Assembly: GCA_001692895.1 (NCBI GenBank)
Contig: KV748210.1
Span: 1,426,001 to 1,490,000 of the forward strand
From: Cenococcum geophilum 1.58
Lineage: Eukaryota > Ascomycota > Dothideomycetes > Gloniales > Gloniaceae
Direction: 5' to 3'
Length of the DNA: 64,000 nucleotides
Positions 23,666 through 35,580 of this stretch are shown one piece after another. The notes under the pieces are model-generated. The model did not search any database, had not been told where the DNA came from, and worked only from the letters and a program-made list of their open reading frames with translations. A program made the translations under genes and the position numbers. Within the stretch, counting starts at the first letter, position 1. The number at the start of each line of letters is the position of its first letter.

Positions 23666-26302
23666 ATGTCTGAGGACAGCCAGTCAGCATCTTGTCACGC
23701 CCTGACGTATCCCGCTGTCGCCGTGCACGGCACACTTGCCAGCCTTGCTTCCAAAAATCTCGATATGCGTTCAAACACGAAGAGTCATGTTGAGGAGACG
23801 CCCAGCTCGTTGGAAGATAGCACTTACGAGGTGTTGGGTGACAGCTCCTTCGAAACCTCCGATGACGAAGAAGGACGCACTGAGTCCTTAGCCTCAACCG
23901 ACGGTCATACACCGGACGACATATCAAGCATTGCAGATACAGAAGAGTCCGATGATAGCTACACCTTGGGGGCTTCTGAACATCACCCCGACCCTCTTGC
24001 CGACTCGGCAGTGGCGCCATTCAATCACCACGTTTGCGATGAAGCCGGTACTCATAGCGATATAACCACTCGAGCTGACGTTCGCTCAGTAACTTCATCA
24101 TACATTCAGTTTGAGGAACCGCAACCTAGCTTGAGGGAGGATGAAATGAATGTATGCCGTGTTATTCGGGCTTTCGATGCACACGAGATACCTGATGTTC
24201 TACGACTCTACAACTGTCCGCAAATCCGAATTACTGCAAGACAAGCCCTATCGAAGAACTACCTTACTCTAAAGAGGCCATTCCGTATAATGTACGTCGG
24301 AGAGGCCACTCATTGGGCTAAAGAGGATATCATTGGCAAGATTGCTTCTGCTTTAACCGCCGGTTCCGATTCAATGCTAGACTCACATTCAATATCTGAG
24401 AGTTCCTCAAGATTCAATGTATTCCCAATCACATCCTTTGGTGAGGAAGGATCTTCGCCTCAAGTGGAGCTTATTGATTCCTCTGGCATTGAGCTAGTGG
24501 TTCATCAATGTACAAGTGCTCTCAAGATCCATTCTACCAACAGCGACACATCCTCTACCATCCAGCTTACACTAAATGATAAGACTCGCCTTATCTTCAC
24601 CCCTGACAACTCAGTAGAAGTCATAGGTGAAGCACCACTTACTCATTACCTACCTGACCTTACAATTATCTGTCATACCTCTGGGAGCCGTCTTTCAAGC
24701 TCCTATGAAGAATCGGGCCAGCACCAACTGATCCGAGAAGCGTTGAGGTCTCAGTCGATACCAATTCTAGATATTGCCATGGTTGTACCATTCCACCAAT
24801 GCCCCGATTCCTATACCTTCAGCTCCAAAAGCCTACGTCTGTGCGTCGAGGGTCGTAGTTCTGAGGAGCCCAGCCACCGTATCCTAGAAACGCTCCCCAT
24901 CAATATCTCCTCTCTCCTTGAGATTGATGCTGGCCAGTTGAATCGGCATCTGGCGTGCATTACCAAACTTAATCACGAGGCCAGCCAGAACCCAACGCAA
25001 GCTCTGACAGGTGGTCCTCCTCAAGATTTAGGAGAAACACTAAAAGGGAAGGCCGTGGATTCCAAATGGAATATCACCGATATGTTTTCCAATAATGCTG
25101 GACCGAAGAACTGGTGCGGATATGCGAAGAACGCGGCACTTGGAAGGGGCCACTCGACGACATTACGTCGAACCCTAGCTCTTGCTGCTCTGGTTTTGAT
25201 GGCTGTCTTAGCAGCCATCTCTCTGCAAGCAATCAATTATTGGGGCACCAGGATTGAACCAGTATGGGAAGATGCTGCTCTCAGCTCTGCAATATCAACA
25301 CTCACTTCCTCTTCGAATCTATGGGCCCAGGCTCCTATCACGGAATCGCCCAAGTTCCCAATCGCAACGATTCAACTTCCATCCAATCAAGTCACTAAAA
25401 AGGAGCTCAGTATGGTTAATCCGGACAAGTCGTTAGGACGACCCTTAGTTCATACGTTGTCGCCGAGAGCAAACGACTCAGACCAGTTTAAGATCCATGT
25501 TATCGGTGACTATCACTTTGTTCTCACACCCCCGCAGCATTTCGCAAAGCTGAAAAAGCCACCACAACTCCATGTACGAATCTTCCGAGGATCTAGATCC
25601 ATCCCATCACAGTTATCAAAATTAGTCGAAGGGGTCCATGCCGTGGAACTCGAAAGAGAAGATGCATACGGCCTTCTTAACGTGACAATATGGACAGATT
25701 CAAAGCCTGTCATTTTGCAAACTTTTGGCATTAGGCTTGGTTCTCCTTGGCTCAAGCTATCTGCGTGGACCAATAGGGCTGAGAGGCTGTCAAATATTGT
25801 CAAACGCGACATAACTCTGGCGCAAATCGGGCTCAGAAGCGTTCCCGGCCAGTTATACCAGAGTGTCTTTGCAGGGATGAGTCAAGTCGATGAGGGCACC
25901 ACAACCGCATTCAAGCACACGAGATATTGGAAGGAAAAGGTCAAATCGTCGACACGGGGTATCTCCGAGCAAATCCAAGCAACGAAACGTGAATCGATAC
26001 AGCAAATAGCCAACCAATACCGAGCAAGCAAAGATATCTCGAGGAAATTTCGTCAATTCAAGGACTTGTGTGCCGGACAGGCTTCTGAGCTGGCTCAATC
26101 AATACGCATCATGGATGTGATGAAGGTTTGGCGGCAGACTTCGTCGTTGAGAACGTCGCGACCTCTCTTGGATGCTCGTAGGAATGCATTGAAAATGTGG
26201 AGAAAGTTTGGCAAAGAGTCGCGGGAAGAGCCCGCAGTTCTTATCAAGGGAAAGAAGGAAGGGAGAACTCGTAGGGGATGCAAGAAACAGAGTGGGAAAT
26301 GA
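23666..26302 (+). CDS. Unrecognised 878-residue single-pass membrane protein
   Basis: A single long exon with coding-like composition throughout and no intron needed. I do not recognise a family. The first ~160 residues are acidic and Ser/Thr-rich (low complexity, probably disordered). A folded-looking region follows, opening with RPFRIMYVGEATHWAKEDII and continuing through hydrophobic beta-like strands to about residue 450. One clear membrane segment lies near residues 500-520 (ALAALVLMAVLAAISLQ). After it comes a second globular stretch of alternating hydrophobic residues (FKIHVIGDYHFVLTPPQHF). The C-terminus is very basic (KGKKEGRTRRGCKK). The single central membrane segment with domains on both sides could suit an organelle or nuclear-envelope protein, but that is a guess. 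The ATG at 23666 is the first in frame after a pyrimidine-rich leader. Confidence 0.8.
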   Translation: MSEDSQSASCHALTYPAVAVHGTLASLASKNLDMRSNTKSHVEETPSSLEDSTYEVLGDSSFETSDDEEGRTESLASTDGHTPDDISSIADTEESDDSYTLGASEHHPDPLADSAVAPFNHHVCDEAGTHSDITTRADVRSVTSSYIQFEEPQPSLREDEMNVCRVIRAFDAHEIPDVLRLYNCPQIRITARQALSKNYLTLKRPFRIMYVGEATHWAKEDIIGKIASALTAGSDSMLDSHSISESSSRFNVFPITSFGEEGSSPQVELIDSSGIELVVHQCTSALKIHSTNSDTSSTIQLTLNDKTRLIFTPDNSVEVIGEAPLTHYLPDLTIICHTSGSRLSSSYEESGQHQLIREALRSQSIPILDIAMVVPFHQCPDSYTFSSKSLRLCVEGRSSEEPSHRILETLPINISSLLEIDAGQLNRHLACITKLNHEASQNPTQALTGGPPQDLGETLKGKAVDSKWNITDMFSNNAGPKNWCGYAKNAALGRGHSTTLRRTLALAALVLMAVLAAISLQAINYWGTRIEPVWEDAALSSAISTLTSSSNLWAQAPITESPKFPIATIQLPSNQVTKKELSMVNPDKSLGRPLVHTLSPRANDSDQFKIHVIGDYHFVLTPPQHFAKLKKPPQLHVRIFRGSRSIPSQLSKLVEGVHAVELEREDAYGLLNVTIWTDSKPVILQTFGIRLGSPWLKLSAWTNRAERLSNIVKRDITLAQIGLRSVPGQLYQSVFAGMSQVDEGTTTAFKHTRYWKEKVKSSTRGISEQIQATKRESIQQIANQYRASKDISRKFRQFKDLCAGQASELAQSIRIMDVMKVWRQTSSLRTSRPLLDARRNALKMWRKFGKESREEPAVLIKGKKEGRTRRGCKKQSGK

Positions 26303-27220
26303 TATGGTCATAACGCGGCGTTTTATTTATTTAGGGGGATTGTGGAATAGCTTACCGGTAAAGGCGTTCACTCTAACCTGCCCTTGCTTTCTGAATTTAA
26401 TTATGTGACCATGTTGAGGGCTACATCTTATCGATCCAGCTGATAGAAAGAGTAGTTCAACGGATTGCATGGGCCACTGGATACAGGGCTGGGTTGAGAG
26501 TGATAAGCGGCTTCATTGTTAGTGCCCTCAGGAACTGTGTTACATGGGCCACTGGATACAGGGCTGGGTTGAGAGTGATAAGCGGCTTCATTGTTAGTGC
26601 CCTCAGGAACTGTGTTATGCCAGGACTAGATAATTATTTATCACTTCAAGTGATCAAAGTAACCATCGCAGCCTCAAAATACTGCAACAAATCTGGAAGC
26701 GGTTTTATTGCCTAGTGCAAAGTACAATAGATTTAATGCTAGGTAAAACTTGGTGGTCTACCAGAGCCTAGCTGGTGACCGGGGCCCACCTTGTTTAGTC
26801 GTGACCTTGTAAAACCATGTCACAACTGTTTAGCTGTAAAGTCTTCTAACAAAATTAAAAAAAAAATAGCTGTAATATATTTTATTACTAATATTATTGA
26901 CATAGAAGTTTTTAAGCTTTTGAAATGAGCTATTCTAAAGTTGTAAACCTATCTTAAACCGGTGGGTTTTGGTATGAGCGAGGCCACGACTACACGGACA
27001 TTCCAGATGTCGCCAGACACGTGCTCGGCTCTGCAGCCTGCAGAAAGCCAAGATATCGTTTTGCTGTTCGGAGGGGAGGGGCATGTCAAACCACTCCCAC
27101 TTCACCTTCTAGCTAAACTTGAAACTTTTATCACGTTTTTCTCCACCATAATTTTGCAAGCTTTACCCAATCCCCGCCATCCTTGTTTGCAAACTGTGAT
27201 ACAGCACTACATCCTTCAAA
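26303..27220. other. Intergenic region upstream of RanBP1 gene
   Basis: Apart from the 75-bp tandem duplication at 26468-26617 I see nothing coding. 26840-26945 is A+T-rich. 27130-27220 is the likely RanBP1 leader. Confidence 0.45.
26468..26617. repeat. Perfect 75-bp tandem duplication
   Basis: 26468-26542 and 26543-26617 are identical, each beginning CATGGGCCACTGG and ending ACTGTGTTA. There are two copies only, with no spacer. The perfect identity implies a recent event or a strong copy-correcting process. The unit length is a multiple of three, but there is no evidence that it is translated. Confidence 0.95.
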
Positions 27221-28166
27221 ATGGCTGACACCGAGACCAAACCTGAGCCTGCCCCCGAACAGCCTGCAGCACCTGGTCCTCAACTTGCGGAAGATGAAAC
27301 GAATAGAGTCACTACTGCCACCACCGAAGCGTCTAAGCCCTCAGAAGAAAAATCGGTACCCTCCATTTCGGAAATAGCTTCCAACGCAGCATCCTCCGCT
27401 ACCGCAGCTGTTAAGGATAATGTCTTTTCAATGTTTGGTGGAGGTCCCAAAAAGGAGAAGAAAGAAGAAGCAGAGGAGGTTGACGAGCCTTCAGGATCAT
27501 CAAAGGCTAAGGCTGCAGATGTGAGTCAAGCCTTATGCTAATGCCTGCCGTACAAATTCCAATAACACCACAGGACGACGAGTCCCCTGAAAACCACGAG
27601 CCCGACATTCACTTTGAGCCTGTTGTGCGCCTCACTGAAAAGGTTGAAACGAAAACCAATGAAGAACTCGAGGAACAAACCTTCAAGATGCGCGCCAAAC
27701 TATTCAAGTTTGATAGAGAATCGAGGGAGTGGAAGGAGCGAGGCACTGGCGATGTCCGATTACTGAAGCACAAGGAGAACGGCAAGACGCGCTTGGTTAT
27801 GAGAAGAGATAAGACCCTCAAGGTTTGCGCCAACCACTATGGTAAAAAAAAATAATATAAAGATCTCCATTCCCTCATTATGAACAATTGCTGATACACA
27901 GGCAGTTGTTCCCGACATGAAGCTCTCCCCAAATGTAGGCAGCGACCGAAGTTGGGTCTGGAATGCTGCCGCAGATGTTAGCGAGGGCGATCCAGAAGCT
28001 CAGACTCTGGCTATTCGCTTTGCCAACAGCGAGAGTAAGCTAGCTACTGTTTTCGTACTGAGAGCATATTCGTTGACCTTCTATAATCCCAGATGCGAAC
28101 CTGTTCAAGGAAGCCTTCATCAAGGCTCAGCAGGAGAATGAGGTCCTATTCAAAGCGGCTGAGTAG
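27221..28166 (+). CDS. yrb1: Ran-binding protein 1 (Yrb1/Hba1-type)
   Basis: Cytosolic cofactor that binds RanGTP and promotes RanGAP-driven hydrolysis at the end of nuclear export. Four exons: 27221-27520, 27574-27841, 27906-28034 and 28093-28166 (771 nt, 256 aa). A Pro/Glu/Ala-rich N-terminus of about 100 residues precedes one Ran-binding domain: [84 protein letters not shown], and a tail ending [15 protein letters not shown]. For the second intron I use the GCAG acceptor just before 27906 because it gives NHYVVPDM, the family reading. All core residues are present. The long N-terminal extension is usual in filamentous fungi. Confidence 0.95.
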
Positions 28167-28866
28167 TAAGGTTTTGAGATGCTAAGGTGTGGAGAGCTCG
28201 GAGGGATGGTGAGCTTTGAAGAAGCTATGGCGATTATTCGGGAGAATACTATAGAGCACTCATACTGCACATACTAGCAACGAAACTGGCTTGGCTATAC
28301 CTGCAAGATCTCTGGGTATGGTCTCTTTACGCCCTTAACATGCGAGTATTCCACTTCCAAAACCATTCGCGAAGTAGGCATGTTAGGATATGCTCCCAGT
28401 CGAACCCATCTCACGTCGTTACTTGAGGCCAAATTTAAACAATTGTTTAGCAGTAGCAATACACGTGTTGAACGGCTGCTTGGAACGTCTTGCGCCCGTA
28501 GAATCATATTTGAAACCTTGTATACTGCTTCTCCTGTGCTTCAACTCACTGTCTCGCTCTCTTAGGAGCGACTACTTTTAACTATTTGTACCCGCAAATC
28601 ATGTAACAAGCCCCACAGCCCGTNCATGCGAATGGCGCCGGATAGTCGAAAGCCGCCTGGCAGCCAGGCAGCTTGGCTGTTCGTCGCTTCGTTCCGCTCG
28701 GCTAGCTCACCCCGCCAGGCCCGCCATCTTTCTTACGCATCCAAGCATCAACCTTAGGGCAACCTCATTGCATCACCTTGCCCATTGCCGTGGCCACGAG
28801 TCTAGCCTCCCGCGCTTCCTCTACTATACATCATTTTCGCAATTGCGGCGACAAGAGGTCCTCAAA
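28167..28866. other. Intergenic region RanBP1-TAF14
   Basis: These 700 bp lie between two forward genes. One undetermined base (N) is at 28624. There is a local G+C-rich imperfect palindrome at about 28650-28715 around GCCTGGCAGCCAGGC. I see no gene. Confidence 0.45.
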
Positions 28867-29925
28867 ATGCCTGACGTGAGCTACCCGGCTGCCATAGCGT
28901 GCGATAAATATTGATTCAACTGGTCCAGGTCAAACGCCAGGTCAAAATCATTACCCGCCAGAGGGCCATGTATGTTAAGTGCCAGCTTGCGATCAGCTAT
29001 GTTTTTGTTTTCCTGCGAACTTGTCGCTGACTCTCCCGAAATAGAGATGAGCCATCGCCAATGGAAGGCTTTCCAATGCGCTCATGGAGTATCGAGATAT
29101 GCCTGCTTGATGAGCATGGGCAAGAAGTGCCAGCCAATGTTTTCGAGAAGGCTGTATACAATCTCCATCCCTCTTTCGAGAGACCGAAACAGAGTATGAT
29201 GCTATCTCTATCCACGGACCCTTCAGCCACAACTAATGCAGCTTGTGGCTAGCCTTCAAAAAGCCGCCATTCCGGATCGAAGAAAAAGGATGGGGAGAAT
29301 TCGATATGCAGATTGTTCTTAGTGCGGTGCACAAGGGAGGTGACCACACTCTCGAGCACGATCTGAACTTCCAGAGCGAGCGCTATGACGCAAAACACAC
29401 GGTCGTAAGTTAATGCTAGACAAGGCGCGTTTTAATGGATACGCTGACACCTAACATAGACTTTCAGGAACCCCAAGCCAGATCTTCTCGCTGCGTTGAG
29501 AGAATCAGGACCTGCAGGAGATGAAAATGGTGTCCGGGGAAAGCGCGATGATCCATCAAGGAAGAAGAACCGGAGAGAAAAGAATGTAAGCCTAGGCTAC
29601 ACCCGCCCAACTGTTTTAGCGTTGCTGACGCTTTCCCCGTGGAACTAGGTTGATATGGAGAAGCTCGCGGACGGTCTGCAGAGGCTTGGCGAGGATGATC
29701 TCCTCCAAGTCGTTCAGATGGTTCACGACAATAAAACGAATGATACGTACACAAAAAATGATGTGGAAAGTGAGTTACTTAACCGAAGCCAAAAAAAAGA
29801 ACCCTGGCACAATCAGAAGATTAACATATTACTCAGATGGTGAATTTCACGTCGATCTTTACACACTTCCTGACAGTCTTGTAAAAATGCTTTGGGATTT
29901 CACCGCTTCGAAAACCGATTTATAG
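28867..29925 (+). CDS. taf14: YEATS-domain protein Taf14
   Basis: Shared subunit of TFIID, TFIIF and chromatin-remodelling or acetyltransferase complexes. Its YEATS domain reads acylated histone H3 lysines. Seven exons join in frame (687 nt, 228 aa): 28867-28875, 28929-28969, 29045-29193, 29253-29404, 29460-29585, 29649-29769 and 29837-29925. Exon 1 is just nine bases (Met-Pro-Asp). The YEATS domain covers about residues 5-125: VKRQVKIITRQRAIDEPSP, FPMRSWSIEICLLDEHG, VYNLHPSFERPKQTFKKPPF and EKGWGEFDMQIVL. A basic linker (KKNRREKN) leads to a C-terminal extra-terminal-like helical region (DDLLQVVQMVHDN, VDLYTLPDSLVKMLWDF). The size matches fungal Taf14. No lesion is seen. Confidence 0.93.
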
Positions 29926-31985
29926 AAAGCGGCGGTCGCCCTTCCTTGTCCTTGAATCTTCTCTTCCTCCTGCTAAAAGACAGGGCCCTATTTCATGACC
30001 TCGAATCCTACAGTTCTGAATATCCCTTGAGACCACCACTAATTGGGCACCTTTGTCACCTTTACATCATTTTCATATTTCTGTCCTCGACTACCTATGA
30101 AGGGACGTACCGGCATATTCTGGCAGAAACCCTTTGCCCAGGTATGATCACATTACAGCTGAGAAATTTCAATTACCAGCTCGTATTTGCACGAGCATAG
30201 AGGTAGCTTATATTTCTCTTCCCTTCTGGTGGCCTCAAATTCTAGCATACCCTTCTCCGGACCCATTTATCTACGAGCGCTGGAGTTTAAAGGCGGACAA
30301 AACAGTTTAGGTGGCATGTCATTATCTTCAAATCGGAACTTTCATAAAATTGATCATTATTCTAACCTCTAGTTACTCCTGGACCACCCTGTATTGTGTT
30401 CAGTGCGAAATCGATACCTTTTTAACGACATCACTCTTAGCAAGTCTAGCATAGTCAAATATCTAGCTCTACACTTGGCTTATGTTATGCTATTATCGGT
30501 GGTTTTGCATGAAGGACTTGGACGGCTAAGCATGCAAATTTCCAATAATTACCAATAATCGCCAGACTCGAAATAGGTTCAACATTTGCCAAATCTCGCC
30601 CCAAGAACTCCGATACGGTCCCCAAATTTTGCTAGTATAGTCGTAGCCAAGTTTCACAAGATACATTAAGAACAATAACTTTAATAAAGTTAAATCCCTC
30701 TACGCGATTAAATTAATTCATTGCCAAATGCTTGAAATGAGTATAATTAGATCAGCCTTCCAGTAAGCAGGCCTTATTCCTTACAACCCTAAATCGTCCT
30801 TGATTCTACGCGAGGCGCATCCCACTACTTCCCCCCTCTACTATCTTATGACCTACCATCTATACTATATATACAAAGATCTTTGCGTACAGTTTAAAAG
30901 AAAGGTTTCCGCTGGCTTGGGAGGTATATAAAGATAATAAGGAGGCCATGAATATCTTTATAAGATTTTGCAAGAGGTAGTTCGGCAGATATGCATGCAT
31001 AACTATCCCTTGCAACGTCAGGGTCCTCAGAGCAAGCGGTCTGTGCGGGAACACCGTCTTTAACACAACCCGTATATCTATATAGAATTTAATTATCAAT
31101 TACACCTATATCTAAAATACCGTTCTGCAAGAAGGACGGCTGACAGAGGCCTTATATTGAGTAACTTAACTCCAAAAATTAATCTTATATAACAATTTTA
31201 TATAGTATATGATGAATATCACCAGCCTTGTATATCTGAGTACGGGCGCCGAATCTAGCTAATTTAATTGGCTGGTCCTTATCGATAACCTGAGGACCCG
31301 ATAAGCCAAACGCAAGCTTGTAAATACATAAGCAGTTGCTAAAGCTCATCGGCAACGCTAAAAAGGTAACAGAAAGATTGTATAAAAGGGAGGAGTTGTA
31401 TATGCGGCAAATTCACGATCAATTGTACAAAAGCGTGAGCAGGAGGAGACTCTGAAAGCTGCGCGTGCATTACTGAGGAAGGAACGGGCAACTGCAAAGC
31501 AGCTTCTTCAGGAGAGGCCACAAGGCGGCCAGAGCCTTAATCTATTGTATATAGAGACTCCATCAAGAAACCAGTACTACACCACGAGATTCTAAATATT
31601 TGGCTTTTGGATAGAGCTCTACGGCTTCAAAACCACGGTCTTGGCAATCTATCGTTGAGGTGGGCTCTACTCGTTGACCGGCACTTACCGGAGGTAAGTG
31701 CGATCACGATCAAGTCAGCTCTTGACCTTCCAAAGGGCTGTGCTCGACTGCTGCGTTGCACACAACCCACACAAGCTCAATTGGCATTCCTGCGTAAGCT
31801 CTGAACATAGTTTGAATGGTGAATACCTTGCGACTCTTGCTAATGTAAAGGATATCGGCACCCGAATTGCTAACTTGACCTTTCCGTCGCAGGTCCACTG
31901 CCTAGTCACATCCGTCAGGCTCCGAGAGATCCACAACTACTAAATCCAGCATCACGACTACTTCTAAAACATACTTCAGCGCGTC
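29926..31985. other. Gene-poor 2-kb region with a possible transposase remnant
   Basis: No gene is supported. 30640-31230 is A+T-rich and looks degraded. 31340-31515 has a weak transposase-like stretch listed separately. 31620-31985 is the likely promoter and leader of the syntaxin gene. Confidence 0.45.
31340..31515 (+). pseudogene. Possible C-terminal remnant of a pogo/Fot1-type transposase
   Basis: A forward frame with two early stops reads KGGVVYAANSRSIVQKREQEE followed by KAARALLRKERATAKQLL. A KGGV-type turn followed by a basic, Glu-rich helix is common at the C-terminus of fungal pogo-family transposases. There is no DDE core nearby, so this is at most a fragment. Confidence 0.3.
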
Positions 31986-33190
31986 ATGTCTCACGGCGGA
32001 TATCAACAATACGGAGGTAACCCATACGGACAAACTGACGAGAGTGGTTATGGCGCCTCCAATCCCTACAGCCAGGGTAACGAAGAAGGTGGCTATGGAG
32101 CTTCAAATCCATATGGCGCTCCTGTAAGCACATAATTGAAGCGCTTAGTTGTGTATAAGCTCGGTTAGAAGTCAAGGATTTCATAACTGACGAGTTATCT
32201 AGCAAGGACAGCCTCTTAATCGTCCACCACCGTTGAATCACCAAGAAGCGTCGAACTATTCTCAAGGCTCTCATTACTCAACGCCCGCTGCACCGGTGCC
32301 ATCCCAATCAAGCGCTCCACTCAGTCAATCCGATTTCCTCGCACGTATTGAAGGCACAAAATCTCGAATTAGCCAGTTAACGACCAACATTTCATCGATT
32401 GCGAGCATTCATCAACGTATGCTTGCTTCTCCAGATAGCAATGTGTCTGCACAGCTTGAGAACATCGTGACGCAAACCCAAATTCAGAACACTGGCATCA
32501 AAGACGAGATCAAGTTTCTCGAGAGGGATGCAGCGCGAAGCCCCGATAGTACTTTCAAAGGCACCCAAATTGCAAACCTCAAGCGGACATTCAAGAAGCA
32601 GTTAGAAGACTATCAGAAGGAAGAGCAAGATTACGAACGACGGTATCGAGATGCGATTGCAAGACAATTCCGTATCGTGAATCCAGATGCAACGGAAGCC
32701 GAAGTGAACGAGGCCGCGAACGCGAACTGGGGTGACGAGGGCGTTTTCCAGACAGCTGTATGAGTATACCCTTCCCCCGGATTTTTCGCTACTCTGGTAC
32801 GATGCTGATGTTCTTCGTTAATAGCTGAAAAGCAACCGTAGTGGTCAAGCGTCAAGTGTGCTGGGCGCTGTCAGGGCGAGACACAATGACATTGTGCAGA
32901 TCGAAAAGACATTAGGAGAACTGGCTCTACTCTTTGAACAATTGAACGAGGCTGTAGTTTATCAGGAAGAAGCAGTAACTCAAACGGAGAACCAAACGGC
33001 TCGTGTCAAGGATGATACCGAGAATGCTAATACGCAGCTGGACAAAGGAATTGCAAGTGCAAGGCGGGCTAGAAAGCTTAAATGGTGGACGTTACTCACT
33101 GTTCTTGCCATCATCATTGTTTTGGGGCTGGTACTCGGCCTGTACTTTGGGCTGCGTAGCAATAACAAGAGTAGCAACAATGGGGCCTAG
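31986..33190 (+). CDS. sso1: Plasma-membrane syntaxin, Sso family (Qa-SNARE)
   Basis: t-SNARE that pairs with a Sec9-type Qbc-SNARE and a synaptobrevin to fuse secretory vesicles with the plasma membrane, here probably at the hyphal tip. Three exons: 31986-32123, 32203-32757 and 32825-33190 (1059 nt, 352 aa). The N-terminus is Gly/Tyr/Pro-rich with two copies of YGASNPY (low complexity). The Habc three-helix region follows (FLARIEGTKSRISQLTTNI, then LERDAARSPDSTFKGTQIA). The SNARE motif starts near RARHNDIVQIEKTLGELALL. The zero-layer Gln lies in FEQLNEAVV. The C-terminal membrane anchor is LLTVLAIIIVLGLVLGLYFGL with a short lumenal tail. Length and architecture match the family. Confidence 0.95.
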
Positions 33191-34589
33191 ACAGGCTCTG
33201 ATATGGTTAGAGGAACAAGATGGGAGGGCCTAACGATTACTAGTAATATGTGGGGGTAATGATAGTTTCACTCATGATGAGCTTGGAAAGGAATGTATAT
33301 CAAGTCATTCGCTCGAACGGAGCTCGATATTGTCTTCGTGTCGTGGAATGCTTCGTTCGATAGGGAAGGGTTTTTTCTGGAAGACGGACTTTGATTATGA
33401 CATCTCGATTCAAAGCCAACTGTTAATTTTAGCATATTGCGGCAGAACTTGAACAACTAGTCGTCTCAGGGCTACAGGGTTCCTTCGGTGTCAGACAAAT
33501 ACTCTGTCTATTAATTTATCCCTCAATCTTCAGTCTGAGAGATTACAGGGTACAGACTCTTGATATACGGGTGTGTTTGTGTTTGGATTTCTGCTTGGAC
33601 CTCTGCCTGAGGCTGTTGTGACGACATCGCTTTGCCCGGTTTCAAAACGCTGGGTGCATGACAGGATCAACAAGGCACGAGCTTGTGTGCAAGGGCTGAA
33701 TCCCTCCTGGAAGCTTTATCTGCACCATCTTGATGTTTCTTCATACTTTTAGCGTGATGTAGTGATAATGGAATAGTTATTTGGATTTTTGAGGTTTCAT
33801 CTTAGGCTCTTCTCCGCCTTCGCATTTTCTGGCACCATCACAGTGCCAAGACATTGGTTTCCCGACACGCGAATTCTCACCAAAATCGACACAACTTTAA
33901 ACAATAGTATAACGCCGCAGCAATCAAATACAGTCAAATGAGTATGTAGATTATTTAATTATTATTATTTTCTGATTAACGTCTGATGGCCTATCTTGCC
34001 CCGTCTGCCATTCGTACCATGCTTCCGTGCTTTTATAGATTGCCGTAAGATTGCCGTATGTATTGTGAGCCTGACCCCCCTGCCCTATATACGTGTATAC
34101 GCCTGTGGTCCCCCTGCATGCAGCATGATCCATTTCCGTACGACCTGACCTTCCACCCCAAAGGAACAGCGGGATAAACTAGGTGTCTTGTCCTAGGCCC
34201 CCAACCTAGGTTCCCTACTGTATCTCCCAGCCAAAAAGATGTGTAGAGGAAGACGAAAGAAATATATCGTTCGATTGCGCGTATAGTGGTTATACCGTAC
34301 AGAAGGAAGGGGGTCGCCGGAGGTAGAGATTGCCGCGGTTCGATGGCTTGAACGTACGTCGAGGCATAGTAGTTGTAAGTCTTCGCTGGGGCTCACCCTC
34401 CCAGCAAGAATTTTTTTTCCGGTCACCACTACGTCGCAGCACCCGCGATGCGCTGCCGTACGTCTCTGCATTTGCCCTAACAGTCTATTGGCACAATCCT
34501 GATGGAACGCCAATAGTAGCTGCTAGGTTCCCGAGCTCCACCACGTGGAGGTGCAGGGGCCGATTTCATGGAGCCCTAGATTATTTAAT
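33191..34589. other. Gene-free region between the syntaxin gene and the transposon island
   Basis: I see no gene. Short reverse frames near 33950-34510 lack codon structure or similarity that I can recognise. The composition changes near 34560, where the Tc1 remnant begins. Confidence 0.45.
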
Positions 34590-35345
34590 TATATTTAATA
34601 CTTTGCCAGTTATATGCTTTTCTTACTGCCCTTAGCCTTCGTTCTATACTGTCGATTAAGCGCTGTATAAGGCCTTAATTAAGGGCTATCTACGCCTCCT
34701 TACACGCCTTAATTACACGCTCTAAATCCTCCGAACTTTGTCCTATTTCCTCGAGCTCTAAAGCTTAAGGATCTTCCTTTTTAGTGCTAGTTTAAGGTAT
34801 TTAATTGGTTTAAGTTTAGGTAAGTAGGGAGGGAATTCTAGGGTCTAAACGCCGTGCGTTTCTAACTACTTCTTCACGAGATTCGATTCATAGATTAGAG
34901 TGTTATCTATCTAGTAAATACCCAAAGGGTTATAGATTGGTATAAGACCGTCTTTTAAGGCCTAGACGTAGCTTCGGGCGCTATAGCCTTCTTTTGCTGC
35001 CGAAGGATCCCTTTCTATAGTAATTAACTCCGAGCGACCGTTATTAAAAACAAGTGTAGAATATCCAGGTAAGATCCTTTCCGTTAGACACCTCTTTAAT
35101 AAATTTGTAATACTACTTTTATAGAGACGTTCGGAAGACCTAAATGGGCTTCTTTCTAGAGCCACGTTTGTAGGAATATTCGTTAGAAAACTTAACTTTT
35201 GTCCAACGAAGCCTTAATCGAGCTACCGCTGGCGTTAGCTTTAGTCTCCTCTTAGCGCGCCAGTTCGTAAACTTCTGTCCAGGTGCGCTACCTCTTTAGA
35301 TTTAGCGGGTCTCTTCTAACCTATTTCGGTATAGCGCTACTCTGC
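34590..35345 (-). pseudogene. Tc1/mariner transposase, C-terminal half, degraded
   Basis: On the reverse strand the segment reads, with stops and frame changes, as the catalytic part of a Tc1-like DDE transposase. It begins TNWRAKRRLKLTPAVARLRL, then W..VKFSNEYSYKRG around the first catalytic Asp, and continues with VFNNGRSELITIERDPS and ALKDGLIPIYNPLGIY. IDNTLIYESNLVKK corresponds to the usual DNAPIH block, then LETHGV, LEFPPYLPKLKPIKYL (the SPDLNPIE block with Asn and Glu replaced) and ALKRKI. Stops replace Gln and Trp, as RIP would produce. The N-terminal DNA-binding helices are missing here; a matching N-terminal half in the same orientation lies at 43820-44135. Confidence 0.8.
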
Positions 35346-35580
35346 CATCCCTTCCAAAGATAATCACGTGCAAACTATGCAACCTACTGCGTAAAAAGGG
35401 TTTTCCCTGCAATGCACATGGCGAACCGCTGATCGAGCAAACCTGAAAGCAGCCCCGCAAAATTGTGAATTTAAATACCTTCTCAACCTGCTCGTGCTCC
35501 CCTCACTCCCATCCTCAACAATTTCAATTTCAATTTCAATTCTCGCCACAACAAAAGCACACCCCAAATTAACGGTAGAA

